Assembly (NCBI RefSeq): GCF_900108175.1
Contig: NZ_FNVO01000014.1
Location: 62,001-126,000, forward strand
Length of the DNA stretch: 64,000 nt
Direction of reading: 5' to 3'
DNA from: Thermomonospora echinospora
GTDB lineage: Bacteria; Actinomycetota; Actinomycetes; Streptosporangiales; Streptosporangiaceae
Shown here: positions 59,231 through 64,000 of the stretch, in pieces
Layout of the letters: each line of letters starts with the position of its first letter
How positions within the stretch are numbered: the first letter of the stretch is position 1
Notes under the pieces: model-generated
Told to the model about the DNA's origin: nothing
The model's database searches: none
Seen by the model: the letters and a program-made list of their open reading frames with translations, nothing else
Program-made: the position numbers and the translations under genes

Positions 59231-60150
59231 CGCGGCCCGGCCGCCCAGCAGCGGGCGATCTCGGCGGCCAGCGCCACGTTGCCGCGCACCGCCGCCAGAT
59301 TGGCCTCCAGCGACGCGCCGCCGGTGCCCCGCACCAGGTAGTCGAGCAGGAACGGCGTGGTGGCCTGGCCCGTCACCGCCTGGCGTTCGGCCGCCGCCAG
59401 TGCCTCGCCCAGCACCCGGTCGTGCAGGCCCGGATCCAGCTGCCGCTCGACCGGCACCGGGTTGGCCACCACCAGCGCCGCCGCCGGCCCGTCCAGGGCG
59501 TCCTGGGCGCGCATCGCCGCGGCCACCTGCTCGGGCTCGGTCAGCGTCCAGTCCACCGGCTCACCGGAGGAGTGCAGGTAGAAGCCGGGGAAGGTGGAGG
59601 TGCGGTAGCCGGCGACCGTCACGTTCAGCGTCTCCAGCCGCTGCAGCGTGGCCGGCACGTCCAGGATCGACTTCACGCCCGCGCACACCACCGTGATCCG
59701 GGTACGGCTCAGCAACGCCAGGTCCGCCGACTCGTCCCAACTGTCGGCCCAGCCCCGGTGCACCCCGCCCAGCCCGCCGGTGGCGAACACCCGGATCCCG
59801 GCGCGGGCGGCCAGGAACGCCGTCGCCGACACCGTGGTGGCGCCGCCGGCCCCCGTGGCCGCGGCCGGCGGCAGGTCCCGGTATCCCAGCTTGCGCAGAT
59901 CCGGGTCGCAGGCCACCCGCTCCAGGGCGGCGTCGTCCAGGCCAACGTGCGCCACCCCGTCCAGCACCGCGATCGTCGCCGGCACCGCCCCGCCGGCGCG
60001 CACCAGCTCCTCCAGTTCCCGCGCCACCTCCAGATTGCGGGGCCGCGGCAGCCCATGAGAGATGATCGTCGACTCCAGCGCCACCACCGGCGACCGGCCC
60101 TCCAGCGCGTCGGCGACCTCCGGCGACAACCGCAGCAACGGCTCTGGCAT
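59227..60150 (-). CDS. psuG: Pseudouridine-5'-phosphate glycosidase
   Basis: 307 aa from ATG, with GAGGTGAGG upstream. IndA/PsuG family throughout: VVALESTIISHGLPRPRNLE at about 22-41 with the catalytic Glu, GATTVSATAFLAARAGIRVF, ATGGLGGVHRGWADSWDESA at about 122-141, VVCAGVKSILDVPATLQRLE with the Lys that forms the ring-opened adduct, and TPFLLDYLVRGTGGASLEAN. It splits pseudouridine phosphate into uracil and ribose 5-phosphate. First gene of the leftward psuG-psuK operon for salvage of tRNA/rRNA pseudouridine. Confidence 0.95.
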   Translation of the reverse strand: MPEPLLRLSPEVADALEGRSPVVALESTIISHGLPRPRNLEVARELEELVRAGGAVPATIAVLDGVAHVGLDDAALERVACDPDLRKLGYRDLPPAAATGAGGATTVSATAFLAARAGIRVFATGGLGGVHRGWADSWDESADLALLSRTRITVVCAGVKSILDVPATLQRLETLNVTVAGYRTSTFPGFYLHSSGEPVDWTLTEPEQVAAAMRAQDALDGPAAALVVANPVPVERQLDPGLHDRVLGEALAAAERQAVTGQATTPFLLDYLVRGTGGASLEANLAAVRGNVALAAEIARCWAAGPR

Positions 60151-60627
60151 AGGGGTACCTCACCTCATCGGACCGAACCGAAAGAACATGATCAAAACGG
60201 CTGTGAGCAGGACGAACAGAAACTACAGGCGCAGGGTGATCTTGTCCAAGAGCAGCGTGCCGAACCTGCGCCAGCCCCCCGCCTGACGACAGCGGCCCAC
60301 CGGGCCTGCAGAGCCCCGTAGACGACGAAACCCTCCGCGCAACCCTCCCCGAGGAGAACACCAAACGACTACCCGGCCGGCTGCAAACGCGGCCGGGTCA
60401 CGGTCCGCAAGGTGGGCGAGCGGGAGGTCACCTACACCGACCGGCGCACCGGCGCACCGGCCAGGAGGTGACCACGACGGCGGTTCGGTCGTGGTGGGAG
60501 ACCGGCGCCGCCCCGCACTTCACTGCCGCCCCTGACGGCTGGCTCGCCACCACGATCCCTGCCCTGCCGCCGATCGGCGATCGGCGAACCTCATGATCTG
60601 CCGGAAAGGATCGAGCGGCATGCCGGC
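60151..60627. other. 477-bp intergenic region with possible remnant ORFs
   Basis: Between psuG and the ABC gene end. The right half carries a short frame ending VTVRKVGEREVTYTDRRTG at 60469, coupled by GTGA to the 42-aa ORF below. The left half holds the psuG promoter region and nothing else I can name. Confidence 0.4.
60468..60596 (+). CDS. Possible 42-aa ORF coupled to an upstream remnant (doubtful)
   Basis: GTG at 60468 overlaps the TGA of the preceding frame and is itself part of AGGAGGTG, a strong ribosome-site-like run. Translation: VTTTAVRSWWETGAAPHFTA then APDGWLATTIPALPPIGDRR and TS. It is not a known family. The preceding frame has no ATG and only a late GTG. Likely the degraded end of a lost operon. 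Confidence 0.25.
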   Translation: MTTTAVRSWWETGAAPHFTAAPDGWLATTIPALPPIGDRRTS

Positions 60628-62343
60628 TCATTCGCCCGCTGCCGAGGCCGGGGACACGCTCCAGAAGTCGGCGTAGCGGCCGCCGCGGCGCAGCAACTCA
60701 TCGTGGGTGCCCTCCTCCACGATGCGGCCGCCGTCGACGAAGACGACGCGATCGGCGTGTTGGACGGTCCGCATTCGATGCGCCACCATCACCACCGTCC
60801 GGCCCGCCATCAGGCGCTCGATGCCCTCGTGGACGGCCGCCTCGTTCACCGGGTCCAGCGCGGAGGTCACCTCGTCCAGCAGCACGACGGGCGCGTTTTT
60901 CAGCAGCGCCCGCGCGATCGAGACCCGCTGGCGCTCACCACCCGACAACAGTGCGCCGCCCTCGCCGACGTTCGTCGCCCATCCGCCGGGCAGCCGCTCG
61001 ATCACCTCGTCCAACCGCGCCGCGGCCGCCACCGCCCGCACCTGGGCTTCGTCGGCGTCGGGACGGCCCAGACGTACGTTCTCCTCGATCGTGCCGTCGA
61101 AGAGATAGACGTCCTGGAAGACGATGGCGATCTGCGCCATCAGCGCCTCGGTGCTGATGGCGCGCACGTCCACACCCCCCACGCGCACCGCGCCCGCCTC
61201 CACGTCGTGGAACCGCGCCAGCAACTGCAGCAGGGTGCTCTTGCCCGCGCCCGACGGCCCGACAACGGCCAGGCGCTGTCCCGCCGGCACCGACAACGAA
61301 ACGTCGTCGAGCACCGTGCGGCCGCCGTGGCGGAAGGTGACCGACGCCAACTCCACGTCATGGCCCGCCGGCTGGATCGGTTCGCGGGCCTGCGGCAGCG
61401 GCTCGGTGCGCAGCAGCGCATCGAGCCTGGCCAACTCGGCGCGTGCGCCGCGCAGCCTGCCGCCGATGTCCGACAGCGACAGCAGCGGGTCCGCGCAGCG
61501 GGCGGCCAGCACCAGGATCGCCAGGACCTCCGCCGTGCCGATGGCCCCGCCGAGCGCGAGGTAGGCGCCCAAGATCAACAGTACGGTGAACATCGCCTGC
61601 ACCGTGAGGGTCAGCCCCACCACGCCGGGCAGCGCCGACAGCACGGTACGGCGGGAGGCGCGCTGGAGCCCATGCAGCGCGTCGTCGAGCAGCCCGAAGC
61701 GTTCGGCGGTCCGGCCGCCGGCCCGCAGCACCGGCTGGGCCTGGAGATATTCGATGACCCGCCCGGTGGCCTCACGGTCGCGTTCGGCGCGCTCGGCGTC
61801 GGCGGCGGCCATCGAGCGTCCCGTCCACCTCCACAGCCCCGCCACGACCGGTACGGCGGCCAACGCGGCCAGCCCCATGCGCGCATCGAAGGCGAACATC
61901 ACCACGACGATCGTCAGGGGAGTCACACAGGCGGAGACGAACGGTGCCAGCAGATGCGCGATCACGCTCATCGCCTGCAGGAGGCCGCGGCCGGCCAGGA
62001 CGGACACCTCCCCGACGCGGTCCGTGCCGTACCAGCCGAGGGGCAACCGGGCCAGATGGTCGCCGAGACGGTGGTACATGCCGCGCAACAGCGTGGTCCC
62101 GACGCGGAAACCGGACAGATCGCTGACATAGCGCAGCACCGCGTAGACCGCGACCGCGGCCCCGAACGCGATCAGCCAGGGCCAGGCGTCTTCGGGCGTG
62201 CTCCCCAGCAGTGCCCGCAGCACGGGGACCAACAGCGCGTAGGACAACCCCTCGGCCACCGCGGTCGTCGTCATCAGGGCCAGGGTGCGGCGCACCGGCC
62301 GGGCGTACTGGTGTCCCAGCACGCGCAGCAGCATTCCGATCAT
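60628..62343 (-). CDS. ABC transporter, fused membrane and ATPase domains (IrtB/YbtQ-like)
   Basis: 571 aa from ATG. Type-IV exporter-fold membrane domain at about 15-310 with six helices (ALMTTTAVAEGLSYALLVPV, LAPFVSACVTPLTIVVVMFA). ATPase domain: Walker A GPSGAGKSTLLQLLARF at about 361-377, Q-loop IVFQDVYLFDGTIEENV, signature LLSGGERQRVSIARALLKNA at about 465-484, Walker B VVLLDEVTSALDP, switch H in VMVAHRMRTVQ. It overlaps the upstream ABC gene by 4 bp, so the two form a heterodimer. The pair resembles IrtAB and YbtPQ, which import ferric siderophores despite the exporter fold; drug export is the alternative. Confidence 0.9.
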   Translation of the reverse strand: MIGMLLRVLGHQYARPVRRTLALMTTTAVAEGLSYALLVPVLRALLGSTPEDAWPWLIAFGAAVAVYAVLRYVSDLSGFRVGTTLLRGMYHRLGDHLARLPLGWYGTDRVGEVSVLAGRGLLQAMSVIAHLLAPFVSACVTPLTIVVVMFAFDARMGLAALAAVPVVAGLWRWTGRSMAAADAERAERDREATGRVIEYLQAQPVLRAGGRTAERFGLLDDALHGLQRASRRTVLSALPGVVGLTLTVQAMFTVLLILGAYLALGGAIGTAEVLAILVLAARCADPLLSLSDIGGRLRGARAELARLDALLRTEPLPQAREPIQPAGHDVELASVTFRHGGRTVLDDVSLSVPAGQRLAVVGPSGAGKSTLLQLLARFHDVEAGAVRVGGVDVRAISTEALMAQIAIVFQDVYLFDGTIEENVRLGRPDADEAQVRAVAAAARLDEVIERLPGGWATNVGEGGALLSGGERQRVSIARALLKNAPVVLLDEVTSALDPVNEAAVHEGIERLMAGRTVVMVAHRMRTVQHADRVVFVDGGRIVEEGTHDELLRRGGRYADFWSVSPASAAGE

Positions 62344-64000
62344 CGGGATTCGTCTCCTTGCGATACGCCACCGTGGGGTGTGGTCTCATCGGCGAGCAAC
62401 GGTCGGAGCGCCGATCGGTGGGCCTGCCAGAACGCGGCGAACCTTCCGCCTCGTGCCAGCAGCTCGGCGGGCTCGCCGCGCTCGACGATCGACCCGTTGT
62501 CCAGCATCACGACGAGGTCGGCGTCGGCGACCGTCTCCAGGCGATGGGCGATGACCACGATCGTCCGATCGCCCTTCAGCGCCGCCAGGGTCCGGCGCAC
62601 CGCCCGTTCGGTCTGCGGGTCGGCGAAGGCGGTCGCCTCGTCGAGCACCACGACGGGCGCGTCGGCGAGCAGCGCGCGGGCGAGCGAGATCCGCTGGGCC
62701 TCGCCCCCCGACAGCCCGGCCTCCTCACCGATCACCGTTGCGTATCCGCGCGGCAGCTGGAGAATGCGGTCGTGGATGTTCGCCTGCCAGGCGGCGCGGA
62801 CCACGTCGTCGAGGTCGGCGTGCGGTACCGCCAGCGCGATGTTGTCGGCGACCGATGCGCGCAGCAGGCGAACGTCCTGGAAGACGAAGGAGACCATCCG
62901 GTGCAGCCGCCGGCTGCCGAGCTCGCGTAGATCGACACCGCCCAGGGTGACCGAACCGCGAGTCGGGTCGAAGAACCGCGGCAACAGCTGGACCAGCGTG
63001 GACTTCCCGCTTCCCGACGGCCCGACGAGCGCGGTGACCGTCCCCGGCTCGAGCACCAGGTCGATGCCGCGCAGCACCTCGTGATCGGCTTCGTAACCGA
63101 AGTGGACGCCACGCAGTTCCACCCGGTGTCCCCGTGGCGCGGCCGGGTGCGCGGGCTCCGGGAGCGGCCGCACCGCGAGCACGTCCCCGATCCTGCCGAC
63201 CGCGCGCCGGGCGGCCTGCAGATCGTCGAAGCCGTGGCCCAGAGCCGCCACCGGAGCGGTCAGTCCCAGCCCCAGCAGCAGGAAGGGCAACAGGTCGGCG
63301 GGGGCCATGCCACCGGTCGTGATCAGCGCCGCACCGCCGATCAGCACGACCAGCAGCACGAACGGGGGCGACAGCGCCAGCTGCATCCCGGCGGCGATCG
63401 CGGAGACACCGCGCACCCACCGGTAGAAAACGCCGACGAAGTCGTCGGCGGCCGCGCGGAACCTGCGGTGGGCGCGCTCGCCTCCGCCGAACGCCTTGAC
63501 CACCGCAATGCCCTGGACGAACTCCACGGCCGCACTCGAGAGCCGCCCCATGGCCCCGTCGAACTCCTGCTGCTCGCGCAGCCGGGCCGGGATCATCATC
63601 AAAGGGACCAACGCCACCGCCAGCACCACCGGTATCAGCGTGATGAGCGTGAGCCGCCAGTCGACGGCGAACAAGTAGACCAGCGACACCAGCGGCACCA
63701 CGAACGCGGCGACGAGCTCGCCGGGGGTGTGGGCGATGAACGGATGCACGGCGCTCACGTCCTCGCCCACGACCTTCGCCAGCTCACCCGTCCGGCGCCC
63801 GGAGAACCAGCCGATCGGTGCGCGCCCCAACCTTGCGGCCAGCCGCCGGCGGAACGACAGCTGCACCCGGACGTCGAGAAGATGCCCGATTCCCGACGAT
63901 GCGGCCGTGCACACCAGCCGGACGAACAAGCCGACCACGCCCGCGAGCACGGTGAACCGGACATGGCCGTGATCGATCGGGCCGGGTGACAGCAGGGTGC
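62340..64000 (-). CDS. ABC transporter, fused membrane and ATPase domains (IrtA/YbtP-like), 5' end outside window
   Basis: The frame is open to the right edge (553 residues visible; reads LLSPGPIDHGHVRFTVLAGV at the edge), so the start lies beyond 64000. Membrane domain LSFRRRLAARLGRAPIGWFS, VAAFVVPLVSLVYLFAVDWR. ATPase: Walker A GPSGSGKSTLVQLLPRF, signature LSGGEAQRISLARALLADAP, Walker B VVVLDEATAFADPQTE, switch H in VIAHRLETV. Both ATPase sites of the pair look complete, with the H and E present. It is the upstream partner of the gene at 60628. If it has the N-terminal SIP (FAD) domain of IrtA it would lie outside the window. Confidence 0.9.
   Translation of the reverse strand, partial: TLLSPGPIDHGHVRFTVLAGVVGLFVRLVCTAASSGIGHLLDVRVQLSFRRRLAARLGRAPIGWFSGRRTGELAKVVGEDVSAVHPFIAHTPGELVAAFVVPLVSLVYLFAVDWRLTLITLIPVVLAVALVPLMMIPARLREQQEFDGAMGRLSSAAVEFVQGIAVVKAFGGGERAHRRFRAAADDFVGVFYRWVRGVSAIAAGMQLALSPPFVLLVVLIGGAALITTGGMAPADLLPFLLLGLGLTAPVAALGHGFDDLQAARRAVGRIGDVLAVRPLPEPAHPAAPRGHRVELRGVHFGYEADHEVLRGIDLVLEPGTVTALVGPSGSGKSTLVQLLPRFFDPTRGSVTLGGVDLRELGSRRLHRMVSFVFQDVRLLRASVADNIALAVPHADLDDVVRAAWQANIHDRILQLPRGYATVIGEEAGLSGGEAQRISLARALLADAPVVVLDEATAFADPQTERAVRRTLAALKGDRTIVVIAHRLETVADADLVVMLDNGSIVERGEPAELLARGGRFAAFWQAHRSALRPLLADETTPHGGVSQGDESR

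Noticed and set aside
60428-60631. 67-codon minus-strand ORF after the ABC gene
   Set aside because: No ribosome site, no family, overlaps the better supported coupled plus-strand frames.
1-64000. Anti-phage defence island or biosynthetic gene cluster
   Set aside because: No restriction, toxin-antitoxin, CBASS, PKS or NRPS genes were found; mobile remnants at 46-51 kb carry only a TetR/SDR pair and a broken cupin.

Overview
The window is a chromosomal stretch of a high-GC actinomycete. Evidence: G/C-ending codons throughout, frequent GTG/TTG starts, yrbE-mce genes, a mycothiol-type maleylpyruvate isomerase-fold protein, a CU044_5270-type partner of an ECF sigma factor, a DUF3040 protein, and many TetR/MarR/MocR regulators. 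The protein families point to Streptosporangiales, perhaps an Actinomadura-like organism; that placement is inference. I see no rRNA, tRNA or CRISPR array. Both window ends cut a gene: an mceA-like gene on the left and an ABC transporter gene on the right, both on the minus strand.

Layout. 0-3.7 kb: start of an mce lipid-uptake operon, leftward and divergent from a TetR gene, with a 43-bp palindromic operator-like array between them; then a DHFR-fold reductase. 3.8-9 kb: a His-rich metal-binding protein, a secreted vanadium-haloperoxidase-type enzyme, small membrane and coiled-coil proteins, a TetR and an MDMPI-type protein. 9-20.7 kb: a nitrate assimilation locus with narK, nitrate reductase, its FAD/[2Fe-2S] partner, nirB, nirD, a HemD-winged-helix fusion (NnaR type) and a sirohydrochlorin chelatase. 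Both the nitrate reductase gene and nirB are preceded by four 5-bp half-sites at 11-bp period that look like GlnR boxes. The locus takes up nitrate, reduces it through nitrite to ammonium, and helps make the siroheme that NirB needs.

20.8-27.4 kb: a VOC protein, a MarR regulator divergent from a DrrAB-type ABC exporter with the operator on the -35 box, an RpoD-like sigma factor, and an ECF sigma factor with its membrane partner. 27.5-32.4 kb: menaquinone genes menE (leftward) and menB, menC, menD (rightward); an isochorismate synthase (menF type) lies separately at 39.5-40.8 kb. 32.5-41.5 kb: mostly leftward genes: protein phosphatase, large catalase KatE, MocR regulator, Gfo/Idh oxidoreductase, WYL regulator, isochorismate synthase, spermidine-synthase-like enzyme. 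41.8-45.8 kb: a lipoprotein glycosidase (GHL10), DUF3040, an RsbW-like ATPase and a DedA protein.

45.9-50.9 kb is a graveyard of mobile DNA: a broken Tn3-family transposase, a tyrosine-recombinase tail, then an intact TetR/SDR pair with three operators, then an IS256-type transposase that is frameshifted and fused by deletion to a headless cupin gene. 51-58 kb holds a 937-aa protein with a degenerate AAA+ domain, an EamA transporter, an SDR without the usual Tyr-Lys pair, a Pro-rich unknown protein and an AI-2E-type permease. 58.3-60.2 kb is a psuG-psuK pseudouridine degradation operon. 60.6-64 kb is a heterodimeric ABC transporter of the IrtAB/YbtPQ type. The best leads for something new are the degenerate AAA+ protein, the palindromic operator array at the mce locus, the repeated TetR-like motif around mocR, and the regulatory sites of the nitrate locus.
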